From the NCBI RefSeq assembly GCF_030272615.1, contig NC_081415.1, positions 601,669,644 through 601,733,643 of the forward strand: a stretch of 64,000 nt of DNA, given 5' to 3'. The number at the start of each line of letters is the position of its first letter. The first letter of the stretch is position 1. A program made the position numbers and the translations under genes. This DNA is from Cryptomeria japonica (lineage: Eukaryota; Streptophyta; Pinopsida; Cupressales; Cupressaceae). The notes below the pieces were generated by a model that saw nothing but the letters and a program-made list of their open reading frames with translations, made no database searches and was not told where the DNA came from. Of this stretch, positions 31,981 through 44,329 are shown piece after piece.

Positions 31981-34377
31981 ATGGATGTTTGGGGAAAGAC
32001 ACTTGTAGTAGCTGAGAACATCGATACAAAGGTGGACTCACTATTATGCGATGATGACATCGCATATTTCACAAACCCTGCTGAAATGATAAGAAAGACA
32101 CAAAAAAAAGTTAATAAAGAAATTCTTAAATTGTTATTCATAGTCCCTCAAACTTATGAGATACAAGAGAGGGTGAAACAATTGAAAGAGAGAGCACAAA
32201 ACTTGCAAGTAAGCAGTCATGAAATCTTTAATTATAACATAAGTTCATTCATGGTTTATATTTTATACTCTTTTATGCCATGAACTAAAATATGTACGTG
32301 TTGTTTTTATAGGAATTTTTGTGTCCTCATGAAGTTGGTGACCATGATCAGGGTACTCTAGGTAGTTCAAGTGATGACCATGTTCTGTGCATACACCAGC
32401 TCATATTTTTACATGTTCCTATCCTTCTATTAATGTGTTATTTCTCTTACTTTTATTGTATTGTATATTTAATGTATTAATATTTAGGTGTTTTCCATGT
32501 TTATGTGCATTCACCACCTCATTTGACCTCATCATTGACACCTATATTGCCGACTGCAATGTCAACAACATGTAGTCATCGAGTACTACACTAACCTATG
32601 CAACAAGACATACACCTGGGGATGTAGAGGCCACTAGTGGTGATATTTTAGCAACATTTCCTGGATCTTCCCGTATTGCTAGTATGGGAACATTGCCAGT
32701 CACATTTGTGGTGACCGATGATCTTGTTCCCATAAAGATAGAGAAGGTTCCAGGTACTTTAAAATAATTATTATATATAATCCAATTGTAATTTACTTAT
32801 TGATAACTCATTTTGGACTGATGATCCCATGATTTTTTTGTAGGCAATGATGTTTTTTATAAATATTTAAATGATATTACATTGGAGATATTTGGACCCA
32901 CCATACGTACACGATGGAATGCCCAAAATTAACAATTAAAAGATGAACTCATAAACTATTTGGTTGTGTTGTTCGAAAATGACACATTCAACAAAACCAA
33001 GGTCCTTTAGAAAGTTGACACACATCTAAAGTATGTGAGGGACCAATATAGGACACATTTAGAGAAGAACAGAAAGCATGAGCATCCCCCCATGATTCTA
33101 GAGAGGGAGTGGAAGGACTTGGTTTCGGATGGAAAGGTGAAAGATGAAAAGAGAAAATGACATACACCATCGGGCAAAGGAAGGTATGTGATACTATTAA
33201 CAATGTAATTATGTACTAATTACTCTTTATATTTACATAATATAACATATTTCAAAATTTTCATAGGCTACCTGACACATCGATGGCAACTAAGGTAAGA
33301 CTAGAAAAGAACAGGCAACACAAACTTGGCTCTGGTGGTTATAAGAAAGTTGACACATGAATTGTAAGTATCAATAAATGAAATATCACATCGAAATAAT
33401 AAATTGCAAACAATTTTTTTAAATCAAACAATAGAAGCAAAATTCATGATATTAAGCAAAAATGTAGGGCTCTGAATTCAATAGAATGACCACAGAAGAT
33501 GACTTGAAAATTGCCTTCGAGCAAGGCTATGGAGTTATGGCTGAACGCCTAAGAGAATTGAGTGGGAAAAAACAAGCTTCTGATGTATCCGTCACATAGG
33601 TAAATAAGCTAAATGAAAATTATTTAAACTTGAATACTTGAACAATAATATATTCGATATTAATTTCCAAGATAAAGTGACTATATTTGTTTTCAATAAG
33701 CAAGCAATGATAACAATGCGCATGACACTGGAATGCAGTTTGCTAAAGGTGGAACACAACCTGCACATGATGAAGGTTGTGGTGTGCATCTTGGTACTGG
33801 AGGTATTCATGTGCTATACAATTTTTTTTAATGTAATTATTAATAAAATTAAACATCTTTAATTGAAACTGGTGTAGTAATTAATGTAACCTTTTTTGTT
33901 TTTATTTTAGAGCATGTAGAGTGTGGTGAACAAGTGGAGCATGATCAGGGAAGACAACATTAGGAATGTGGTGTTCCCCCATCATGTAAAGAGGACCATT
34001 TTTATTCCTTTAAACGAATTTAATTTCATTTGGTGTATTGATTAATGTAACCTTTCGTGTGTGTTTCAACTCCAGAGGATTTAGAGGGTGTTCAGTGTGT
34101 TGAGGATGAGGCTAGACAAAATGATCAGGAAGATGATGTGGCCCCATCAGGTAAAGAGCACCCATGTAATGCTCTTTTAATTAGTGAAATACTTGTACCA
34201 AAAATAAAAAATATTATGAATTTAACGCATTTCTTTGTTATTGCAGCGGAGCCCCCTTTGCTTAGGCATCCTCATTGCGAGTATAGGACTAGGCATACAT
34301 TAAGATCACAAGTAGAGGGCACAACAACTGAAGAGGAGAAAAATGATGAAGAAAATGATGTTCCACTTAGTGTTTAA
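31981..34377 (+). pseudogene. Multi-exon Ptta/En-Spm-like transposon protein remnant
   Basis: Exon-like blocks bounded by AG and GT: 31981-32208 (MDVWGKTLVVAENIDTKVDS), ~32313-32385, ~32845-33183 (NDVFYKYLNDITLEIFGPTI, KVDTHLKYVRDQYRTHLEKN, KHEHPPMILEREWKDLVSDG), ~33268-33360 (ATKVRLEKNRQHKLGSGGYK), ~33468-33600 (NRMTTEDDLKIAFEQGYGVM), and 34057-34377 ending in an acidic tail. The layout PPMI-x-x-x-EW, then a KxxxNRxxKL motif, then NRMTTEDD resembles plant Ptta/En-Spm (Transposase_24 type) proteins. Stops occur in the 32.9-33.2 kb exon. It follows the SET remnant on the same strand, so the two may be one gene. The assignment is moderate. Confidence 0.5.
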
Positions 34378-34424
34378 TTAGCTTCAAAAAAATAAAAGGA
34401 AATAAATGATTGTAACTTATTATT

Positions 34425-34605
34425 TGTTAATGAATGAATTTTATGTGTTAATGAATGTTAATGAATGATATGTGTTAATCAATGTTGATGAATGTTATGC
34501 GTTAATGAATTTTAATTAATGTTATGTATTAATGAATGTTATGTGATAATGAATGAATGTTATATTTTATTAGTGGATGAAAGAATGAATGAATTTTATA
34601 TGTTA
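34425..34605. repeat. Degenerate TTAATGAATGTTATG tandem repeat
   Basis: About ten irregular repeats of GTTAATGAATG with TTATG spacers, directly after the stop codon of the preceding relic. Confidence 0.7.
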
Positions 34606-34892
34606 ACGGGGAATTTAGAGTGATGTTAGGGGGGGGGAAGGGCCAAATGAGCTCCCACCTTCATGTGGTTGGCCCTGTTAAGTAGAGAATATTAAACAAT
34701 TCTTGAAACAAAGAGAAGCTCAATAAGGTAGCACACTTTTCAATATTTCATTATGCTCCACTGTTAATCTTATTGAATAATATGTATTGAATCTTAATTG
34801 CAGGGTCCAACAAAGCTAACATGAACAACATCACAAGAAGTTACTTAGTGGAGACCATCAAGGTAAGGTCCTTGATTAAGATTTTGTTGTTT
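34606..34892. other. No gene seen
   Basis: Includes a G-run at 34628-34636. No ORF or repeat recognised. Confidence 0.3.
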
Positions 34893-34897
34893 ATATT
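34893..34897. repeat. Target site duplication of solo LTR, left (ATATT)
   Basis: ATATT directly before the TG end at 34898; repeated at 35676-35680. Confidence 0.75.
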
Positions 34898-35675
34898 TGT
34901 TTATGGTGAAAATGGATAACAATAATAATGATATTGAAAGACTAAATGATTTCAACCACAAAACCCTAGCCTAACAACAACAAAGATCCACCATAACATA
35001 TGAAGATTACCTAAGACAATGCAAATCAAATGAAATCACAAATATTATACCATCACATGTTCAATAGGGTTTGGATCTCCATTCTTCCTATCTCCATTGA
35101 TCTTGCTTGATATATTTGCTCTCTGATTTTATGTGTGCAAAAGAGCTCAACAAAGAACAGAAATGTGGTTGCAAGTAGGATTGCCTATGTTCAAAAGCGT
35201 AGTGTAGTCAAGTAGTCAACGGGGGGTTTGATAATGAAGGAAGCATCTCCTTATATAGAAGACACTATATGAAATGGAGGGATAAGATTGAGAGGTGTAA
35301 AAGGAGGTCGGCTATGATTAGAGGGTAGGTAAAATAAATAATAAAATAATGAAAGGGGTAGGTAGTGTATGAATTAAGAGATGAATGACATGTGTCATGG
35401 GTAGAAAAGGTTAATGAATTAATTAATTAAATAAAGATTTATTTAATTAATAGAAGGAGTGAGATCAATTAAATAAATAAGATATTTATTTAATATAGGA
35501 AAAGGATAATTTAAATAAATAAATGTATTTATTTAAATGAGAAATAAGGCTAGAAGAGGAAAAATGAATTAATTAAATAAATAAAGATTTATTTAATTAA
35601 TAGAAGAAATAAGCTTAGATAATTAAATAAATAAAATATTTATTTAATTAGATTGGACAATTTTGGGTGTCTACA
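34898..35675 (-). mobile_element. Solo LTR, 778 bp, minus orientation
   Basis: Read on the minus strand it starts TGTAGACACCCAAAATTGTC, a common start for plant LTRs, and ends CATAAACA. ATATT is duplicated on both sides and no internal region is present, so this is a solo LTR left by recombination between two LTRs. It has AT-rich AATTAAATAAATA-type repeats at 35400-35650 and a TATA box on the minus strand at 35251-35257. Confidence 0.8.
35251..35257 (-). promoter_or_regulatory. TATA box of the solo LTR
   Basis: Minus strand reads CTATATAAGGAG about 420 bp from the LTR start, a plausible U3 promoter. Confidence 0.45.
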
Positions 35676-35680
35676 ATATT
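35676..35680. repeat. Target site duplication of solo LTR, right (ATATT)
   Basis: Exact copy of 34893-34897. Confidence 0.75.
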
Positions 35681-36960
35681 CATATTGTTGATTATAGAAA
35701 ATAGATTTTGTTGTTTATATTCATATTGCTGATTACATAGGCAAATGTTCATTTAACTTTTTAAAAGGGTAGTCACCAAATGCACCAAATAGTTGTCTAA
35801 GTCTGAGATTAAAGATTAGCAATTAGGATTCACCAAATACACCAAATAGTTGTCTAAACAAGGGCTAGAACCCACTATGAAATATAGTTTACACTTGTCC
35901 TTGAGCTGAGAACTTCAACATTTTAATGGACTACATAGGGCAGTGCCTTAAAAAATGAACCGACTTCACATTAAATTGGTCTAAGGTAGAAATAACGGTA
36001 AAGGAACATCTAAGATTTTAAATTCAACTTCAACTTGAGGCTGATGGAACCAATGGTGGGACAAGTGAAACCATCATGCACCTTAATCAAGACTTTAGAT
36101 TTATCATAATTGTCACGGTTCTATGTTGAGGCTTTGAACTATCAATGTAGCTTGATCTTTGACATTTTTTGACAATGGCTGCATTCTATTGTGATCTATA
36201 CTCTTGATAGTCTATATAACTGTGAATTGTCCTTTTATTTAAATGATGTTACTATTTTGACTATGTATTGTAGGTCTACCATACTTTGGGACTATCAAAG
36301 ATTTATTCCTTTTGCTTCTATGATACTATCATGTTCTAATTCATCTAAACCTTATACCTCGTTAACCCTAAATCATTGTAACTGCCTTTGGCCCTTTTGG
36401 AATTGGATCAAATCCTTACTTGGGTAAAGTTGTTAACAACTTCTACTCTCTGTCATTAACTTGGTACATTTTTTTCTGATCCAATCCTTGTATTTGAACA
36501 ACTTTTCTTATGGACTATGAGAGGTCACTTTGTGGTTTGAGATCTTTATAATCTTAATGTGTTTCTATGATTGTAATCTCTACATCCTTCAACCCTTCAT
36601 GACCTTGTACGTCATCTTTGACCTATAACTAGTCATTATACTATAGTAGAATGCATAATGGCTACCTATCTTCATCAGGGCTTTGCATGTTACTTATGTC
36701 ATTTTCCTCACTCTCATATCCATGCTTTATGAAGGTCTTCATTACCCAAATAGTCCCTCTTGGTTGTGTTTGTATATTGTTAGAATATATGGGATTGTTG
36801 ATTTTGTATATTGTTAGAATATATAGTTTACCATAGTTAGTTAGTCATTGAGGTAAGGAGTTTATAGGGGTAGTTCAATATTTGAGAAAGCTTATCAAAT
36901 CATATTTCATATTTGCAATGCTCTATATTCCCTAATGGCAATTTGTTTTTTATAAATATA
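35681..36960. other. No supported gene
   Basis: Contains small direct repeats: CACCAAATAGTTGTCTAA twice (35782 and 35840 areas) and TTTGTATATTGTTAGAATAT twice (about 36768 and 36803). No ORF has recognisable content. Confidence 0.35.
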
Positions 36961-37037
36961 GCCTATTCGTCAGAATTCTGATGAACATGCCCAACATAGG
37001 CTTCAACGAGAGTGTTCTATCTACGATGAAATAACAA

Positions 37038-37080
37038 GAGTGTTGTATCTGCAACAAATTTCATCATAGATACAACACTC
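37038..37080. repeat. 13-bp perfect hairpin
   Basis: GAGTGTTGTATCT (37038-37050) pairs exactly with AGATACAACACTC (37068-37080). Confidence 0.8.
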
Positions 37081-37118
37081 TCATTGGAGCTTCCTTGCAC
37101 TTGTTATTGGAATTTTGA

Positions 37119-37217
37119 CAAAAAAGGGCACTATGCTCCAATGGGAATGTTGTACCTACAACAAAAAAATTTGTTGTAGGAGCACCATTTTCATTGGAGC
37201 ATAATGCCCTTTTTTGT
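37119..37217. repeat. ~45-bp imperfect inverted repeat (MITE-like)
   Basis: The arm from AAAAAAGGGCACTATGCTCC through CCTACAACAAA is mirrored by TTTGTTGTAGG through GGAGCATAATGCCCTTTTTT. The structure is flanked by near-identical direct copies of TTGGAATT(T/C)TGACAAAAAA at about 37108 and 37218. It looks like a small fold-back element. Confidence 0.7.
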
Positions 37218-37492
37218 TGGAATTCTGACAAAAAACCCAGTCCATGATTCATTGGAAGATTGGCTACTTCATCAAAATTCCAATGAATTAGACTGCCACA
37301 TTATGTATCAACTTCCAAAAAAGAAAGCATTGGAATTCTATCTAACATCTATCCATCAAATAACCCAACAAAATTTTAGCGATGAAATTTTTTTCACTAT
37401 TTCGTCTAATCTACGATAATAATATGTTAGAATTATGATAATAGTTCATCAAAAAATGACCCCAAATTTGTTAGTGTATGTTTCCATCAATT

Positions 37493-37506
37493 CCAAAGGG
37501 GGAGAT
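37493..37506 (+). other. Polypurine tract of a plus-strand retroelement
   Basis: CCAAAGGGGGAGAT precedes TGTTGGATG, the usual copia-type arrangement before a 3' LTR. Confidence 0.6.
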
Positions 37507-38850
37507 TGTTGGATGTTTGGGAGATTGCTACAAATATGTGCTTTAATGATATCTGAGAGATGTGTTGTCATTGTTGTCAACATATTTCTATGTCTAGTGC
37601 AGTGTTGTAGTGAAGTTCAATTAGTTGGTTTCTGCTGTGTATTGATGATTAGTGTTTGCAGATTAAAGGGTCTATAGAGTGATATCTTTAGTTGATTGAG
37701 TGCAAGACTTAGAGGTCCACATGAAGATTTGAATATGTTATGAGTATCTATGTTGTGGCCAGTTTTTCTATTGTTCAGTTCTGCCAATGTTCAATATTTT
37801 GATTTGCGTTGCTCAGCATTGTAATATCTTGATTTACAGGTTTGGAATTAAGTTTAGGACATTGATGTGTGTACTCAAATCAAGTGGTTTGTCATTTGGT
37901 GCTCTAGAAGTGATTTTTCTAGGTTGATAGTCAGTTCAATTAATGTTCTTGGAGTATCAGTATGATGATGATGTCATTCTAGTAATTTGATTTGGTGTGG
38001 ATGTTGTTGCGGCAATTTAGGATGCTTGTGAATGTTTCTTGATTGTGTGCTATTTGTGTTGGTGTTCCACATTGATCAGTGAGCACGCTATTAGTGATTT
38101 TATTTGATCCACTGATGTTCTTCATGTTCTTGGTTGACATGGTGATTGTAGCATGTTGCAGATATTTGATGCATAATTCTTGGAGGTGTTTCATATTCGA
38201 GGTGGTGATTTAGGTCAATGCTATGTCTTAGCCAACATTGTTTTGGTCCGCATATGATATTGTAGCATGTATGGTTATATTTTTGTAATTAGGTGATATG
38301 TGTTGAGCCAAGCTTGATGATATTGGTCCAAGCTTGATGTCATGTATAAATAAATGTAATAATCATTGTAAGAGGTGTGTGCAATGTGCGAATAATATAT
38401 TTATCTTTTAGAAGTAGAGCAAAAGTGTGGAGAAGTGTGAGAGATGTTATGTGTTGAACCAGAACTGTAGCTAGGCATTGGGGATGCCATTTCTCAGTTC
38501 ATGATTTTCTGGAAGTGATCTAAATCTACTTGTAAGGCAGTGGGCCTTCCCGAGGTTGTTTCCCTTTGTTGTTTTTGAGCAATGAGCTATAGGTAGTGTT
38601 CCTAAATGCATATGCATTCCCCATTTTAGTATTTCATATACTTCTAATAGGGTATCGTCATATTGGGGTAGGTTCCCATCACGTTTTTTCCCTTGACTGG
38701 GTTTTCCACGAATTTTTTTTTGGTGTTATGTGTGTTCATGTTGTGTTGCTGATTTATTCTTTCATTGTTAATTATCAAATTTGAGATTATTGTAAGTTTC
38801 TACAAATTTTGGTGACAATTGATTCACCCCCCCCCCCCCCCCCCCCGTTA
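37507..38850 (+). mobile_element. LTR (3' end of an element, right boundary uncertain)
   Basis: Begins TGTTGGATGTTTGGGAG after a polypurine tract. A TATA-like TGTATAAATAAA lies at 38342-38353, followed by a T/G-rich R-U5-like segment. Near the right end is TTTTGGTGACAATTGATTCA followed by a run of 20 C, a pattern often seen at the LTR-leader boundary of plant elements. No partner LTR is in the window and the 5' internal part has been lost or is not recognisable. Confidence 0.5.
38827..38846. repeat. Run of 20 C
   Basis: Uninterrupted poly-C, notable in a strongly AT-rich region. Confidence 0.95.
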
Positions 38851-39286
38851 GTTGTCTACCCTATTTTCATCAGTATGCAAATAAGAGTATACCCAAAGTT
38901 TTAAACTTGATAGATAAGATCTAGTGTAAAGTAATCAAGGATATAGTAAAAATGGTGCTCAATTTTAAAGAATATTGTTAGGAAGAGAAATAGGAAAACT
39001 AAAGTCCAAAGATCTATACTCCAAAGGTATCTTATGTAGTCAATTTATACTCCACAAGACACAGTAAGGGAAATTAACATAGGCAAACGTGACTTAAGAT
39101 TAAAAAAACCATCCATTCATCATTAACAACAAAAGAAATAATCACAACACATAGTTAGACTAGCAACATATTCATTAAATATTATATCTTCATTCCAAAA
39201 ATGTAGGTCTCAGTCCTTACTTTATAATTCATAGTATATCTCTCTATTTCATAACATATATCTACCTTATCTCTTTTGGATATGAT
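38851..39286. other. No gene seen
   Basis: AT-rich spacer between the plus-strand LTR and the left end of the minus-strand gypsy relic. Any LTR of that relic is not evident here. Confidence 0.3.
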
Positions 39287-42200
39287 CTATAATGTACATA
39301 TATACAATTTTAAAGAAGGGATATGTCTCCTAAATTTGGTTATTGATCTATTTCTATACCGTAGACATGACTCAACTTTGTTCCTTTTCTTTAGCCTACC
39401 AACATCATTTGTCCTTTTAAAATGATGTATTGTCCACAAGACATAATTCTTAAGGTAGGATTTCTCGGTTATTTGAGTTGTAGCAGAGTCTTCTCCTAAA
39501 TGTTCTTTCCTTGTTGTATTATAAAGACTTTTCCCTTTATTTGCATGGTTACCATTTCTTCTTTTGGCATTGTGGTAGGGATTTGGATTTGTTGAGATAT
39601 CCTTTTTGCAGTGCTTAGTAGCCCTTGGAGGTGTGAAAAATGTGCATGCACTTCCTCCCAAAGTTGTTTGATCCAACTCTTTATCTTCTCCCTCTATATC
39701 TGTATCTGTTGTAATTGACCATTTATTACCTCTATTTGTGCCCTTATTATTCCATCCAAATCTATGAGAAGATTGTATGATTGGGATACTTGTCTAATTT
39801 GATCTTCTAGCTTCATTATTTGATCCCATAGGCACTTTATTGTGGTAGGCCACTATGGACAATATTGATAAATAACTCTATCCTCAACTAAAATGTCAGT
39901 TAGTTTCTTGATTTCTCCATCCAATTGAGACTTTATAGTTACACAATTATTGATGTACTCATATATCTTTTTCTATATTATCTATTGTTATGCCTTTTTG
40001 ATGATATTTTGTTTTGTGGAGGCTAAATTCCCCTATAGGCTGTCAAAAAATTGATGACAAATTCTACAACAATGCTAGCGAATCTTCTAATTACTCTACA
40101 TTTTGTGCATTATCATTGAATATTTCTTCATTGGCAATAAATTCCCCAATTTAAACTTTTGTAGGGGTAAGTTATTTGATAGGTCAAATTTTTGTCCCAC
40201 CATTGACAGTTGTAACATTTGTGGAGATGGCACAACTTCTAATTGTTGTTTCTACACCAATAAACTCCTTATTTAATTAACTATCTCTTTGACCATTGAT
40301 GATTCTCTAGGAGTGTCTTGGTCTTTATCCTTGTTCTTTTCACCATCCTCCTCTTTATCTATCTTTTTCCTTCTATTTATCATCCACATTGTCTTCCTTT
40401 GTGTCTTTTAGATTATCCCATGTTTTACTTTGCCTTGTTTGTCTAATCGTTTACATTCTCTTTGACAACCTCTTCTATGTTTTTTTTGTGTATTTTCTTC
40501 TATTTTATATCTATGTTGACCTCTATATCCATTGCTATATTATCTCTAGCCAAATTATCTATGTTTCCCTCCACTATCAAGCAGTTGGATTATCCTCTAT
40601 TCAAGGTGGCTCTTCATCATGTTCTTCATTCCCCACCATCGACATATCTTTATACAACTTATATATTATCTCCAATGTCTCTTTCTGAAGTTTTTCTTCA
40701 TTACTAGGATCCTCTTTATATGAGCTTGAGCTTATGGCAATTATTTATTTTGCTCCTTTATTATGCTAGGGATGACCTCTAAAATTGCCTTATCTCTGAC
40801 TCCTTTCCTTTCCAATGCCTTAGCCCTTTTCACTCTTATTCCTTTCTTGATTTATTCCAAAAATTACTTGATAACATTATTTATTGGTTTGCTGCAATAG
40901 TTTTTGTATTTTATCAAGCATTGTATTGATTTGTCCTTGTTTTCTATTCTCATCCCTTTTTTACATTATTAGGATATATAGGAGCATCTCGTGACCCACA
41001 ATCAGATTGGAAGTCTCGATTATGTTGATCAACTCCTAGTCCTTTTTCTCTCCTTGTGTTATTTATTCTTTTAGGTGACTGGTTTCCCTAGTATTTCATA
41101 TCTTTTTTCTTCTCTTTAGTGGTTACGTCACCTCTTCTTTTTCCTCAACACCATAATTTTCAATCTCTTCTTCCTTTGTATCTCCTATGGCTAGTTTTAG
41201 TGATTGTTTGACCCCCTATTTTTGCCTATTCCCCCAAGGTTTTTGTGGCATACTCCCCCTTTTAGGCATTTTTACTATTTTTGTAGAGGAGGTAGCACCC
41301 TTTAATTTTCCTAGTGATGCAGTGTGTAACCTCCTTGATCTCATTGCACTAGTTGTGGTCTTAGAAGTGGTAGTGGTAGTAGGTAGTGGTATCTATGGTA
41401 GCAACATATGTACATTGTGTTCCAATAGGTCTGATCCCAATAGCTTTGAAGTACTGTGGAAATCCATGCTTAGGTATCCATACTGATTCAAATAGTTTGT
41501 CCTAGTTTTTCTCCACCTTTTCCTTTTCCTCCTTATTTAGGTTTGTGTCCATGACTTCCTTATACATGCCAAACCTCTCCACATTTTGGTCCTTTGGGCT
41601 TCTCATGAGATTGGTGACATATGCATTCATTACTTGTTTGGGGACTTCATAAGGCAATTGTGATACCCATATTGTGTGAGGTTCCACCACTTCCATATAT
41701 GTGAAATCTTTATCTACCATGAAAGTTATTGTGATGGTGTATTGTTTAGTTGATTCAAATGAAACCCTTTCCCTTCTTTACATATGTTCCTGAAATGGCT
41801 TGAAGAAGCCTCAATATGTGGCTTTGTATGTTGAATCATTTGGCAACTACTTTATATGGTATTTGATCTAAGCTTCTATTGATTATTCCTTCCACCATAT
41901 TATCACTTTTAAATTTGGTAACTCATTTAGAAAATAAAACATTTATATCTATGAGTGTACACCATACTGGAAGTGATATTTTTCATTTTTTATTTCGGTA
42001 GGTTTTCCATTAGTTGTTCTTGAATCACCTCACATAGGTCATAATATTTTCCCTCAAATACCATCTAATATGTTGTGTTAATGATGGTATCCATCATTGA
42101 ATCATCTCAATTTTCTTGATATACCTTGTATGCAATGACAATGGCTGGATACTTGACCCCATCATCAACAATTGTGCTTACATTCATGCTTCCCCCATAT

Positions 42201-42860
42201 GGAATTATGCCAATAAGGTCCTTGATCTCATCATCCTTCTCAATATTCTTTACTAGAATGCCTACTATCATGGCCAACCCAATCACTATGTGAATTTCTT
42301 TTTTTCTTATTTTGTAGGGCTTGTTGAAAGATATGAATTTATTTTGGACTTTGTTAGGGACAATCTTGACCCAATCATACTTGTCTCAAAAATTGGGGTA
42401 ATCTTTCCACACATCCAGATTCTTCTAGCCAATTTCTACATATTTATCTTTATATCCAATGCCATCATCCTTCAAAACATACAATTGAAACTCTTCAAAT
42501 TAGACATGACCTATTTCTGTAATCTCCTCATGAATATATTTGCAAATAGACATCCAGGTAAACTACATTGATGGGAATGTGAGAGAATGTGCCCTCTTTG
42601 TTAGTAAATAGGGTTGTAAAAAGGTACTTTTTGTTGTGGGTTAGGATTTGTCAATAATATTGATGACCTGGGGAGTGGCCATGGTGTGATTTGCAAAGGG
42701 TGGGATAATTTTGTTGTTTGTGGATGGTGGCTAGGGCTTGCTAGGACTTTAAGATCAAGGAATAAATTTGAATGCAAAGTTGGAAAAAAGTGAGTGAATG
42801 AGTGGAAAGGGTATGTTAAATAGATGGAGGATGGATCTAGGTAATACATGTAGTTTCTCA
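39287..42860 (-). pseudogene. Coding-like region beyond pol of the Tat/Athila-like relic (possible third ORF)
   Basis: Leftward of the end of pol the minus strand keeps a protein-like composition for over 3 kb. Segments include EIHIVIGLAMIVGILVKNIE and GSMNVSTIVDDGVKYPAIVI (about 42290-42130), VDKDFTYMEVVEPHTIWVSQ and RSPKDQNVERFGMYKEVMDT (41502-41720). A K/Q/E-rich stretch follows around 40900, and a 129-residue open frame at 39287-39676 rich in K, R and N. Stops and shifts are frequent. Plant Tat and Athila elements can carry an extra ORF between pol and the 3' LTR, so this may be one. I recognise no domain. A separate insertion is the alternative. Confidence 0.4.
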
Positions 42861-42974
42861 TTGCTAGAAAATTCTAGCTGTTAATTCCTAAAGTTTGTTT
42901 TTTTCTTTTTTGTGTGTGAATTTTCTTGGGCTAATAACCTAACTATAGTACATAATATACAAAAATTTATTTAG

Positions 42975-44110
42975 TTTAATGACTTAATTTTGGAGTGGTA
43001 GCAAATGGTAGTTCGAGATGTGTGCTATTAATGTGCCTTGTTATCAACTCTCCATCTAATTATCTTAACCCGCAATCTCCAAACTCAGCGATTTCATGGA
43101 TGGAATATGGTCCTAACCAATGAACCTTTATATTTCCCTCCTTTTGAATTTTATATTATAGAAAAACATTGTCCCCTATTCTGCATGTCTTCAATCTTAA
43201 GTTGTGGTCATGCTGTGCTTTCTATCTCTATCAGTCCAACTAATGATTATACATTGAAATTCATTTCAACTCATCCAATTTGTCAAAATATTCTATCCTT
43301 TGTGTTAAATGTTGATCATCCTTCAACTGCATACTGAGTGTCATACACATGCTACGTATAATGATTTAAATTGGTAATGTTGCATCAACCCCATAAACCA
43401 ACTGAAATGGAGTAAGCTTACTAGTACTCTTATAGGTAGTACAATAGGCCCAAAGTACTATAGGTACTTTTACATCCCAATATATTTTATGTCCATCACA
43501 TCTTGGTTAATGGTTTTCCAATTGTATCATTTAGTGAGCATTCACTTGCCCCATTAAATTGTAGATGATACAGCGAACTCTTGTTGTCTGCTATCATGAA
43601 CTTCTGAAGTAGTTCTTTGATCATGTTATTCACAAAATTCTTCCCTTGATCACTTACAATACTTAAATGATATGCATACCTTGTTAGGATGTGTTCTCCT
43701 ATAGGACTTATGTGATAGTTTATCTATGCAATATTTTGTTGTTTCTTCTTTTGTGCACTTTTTTAAGTACTTCTCTCCTATGATGATGATTACTTTTGAT
43801 TACCTTGGTGATGGATCAATCGGTCCAATAAATTATTTGAACCATTTATCAAATGGATTATGTGCTAATATTGGCTAAACAATAGCATCTCATATTTTAC
43901 AATAGGCCTTCCTACTCTTTGGTAAATGCCACAAAATTTTGTATATTCCTTGGCATTCTTTTGCAAGGTTGGCCACCATAATCCCACAAGTTTTACCCTC
44001 CTAGGTATAGTTTCTTCTCCATTTTTTCCTCCTACTATTCCTTCATGATATTCCTTTATAATTAACTACCTTTCATGTTTGTAGACTACTCTCCTCAAGA
44101 TACCATCTCT
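42975..44110 (-). pseudogene. Integrase of the Tat/Athila-like relic
   Basis: Minus translation of 43370-43690 reads HLSIVSDQGKNFVNNMIKEL, LLQKFMIADNKSSLYHLQFN and after shifts a WAYRTTYK-like segment and a VGLWG end. These correspond to the family core (SDxGxxFxN, S-x-P-Y-H-P-Q-x-N-G, LWAYRTTYK, LVYGxEA). The C-terminal end of pol is recognisable at about 42975-43140 (VHWLGPYSIHEIAEF, LDGELITRHINSTHLE). Several frameshifts and stops make it inactive. Confidence 0.7.
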
Positions 44111-44329
44111 CCCTAGGTGGTGTATTTCTCCTTCAACCAATGAGTATGTTGTTTCCCTTCTCACTAGTGATTTTATATCCTATAGTGAAATATGTTTGGG
44201 ATTTTTTTACTATAGAAAGTAATATGGTAATATCTTCCTATTCCTTTGGTACTTCCTTGAGGGGAAACAAATGTGCACTAGGGAGGTCTTCGTCATGGGC
44301 CTTTAAACTCTTCTCCTATTTCTAATCTA

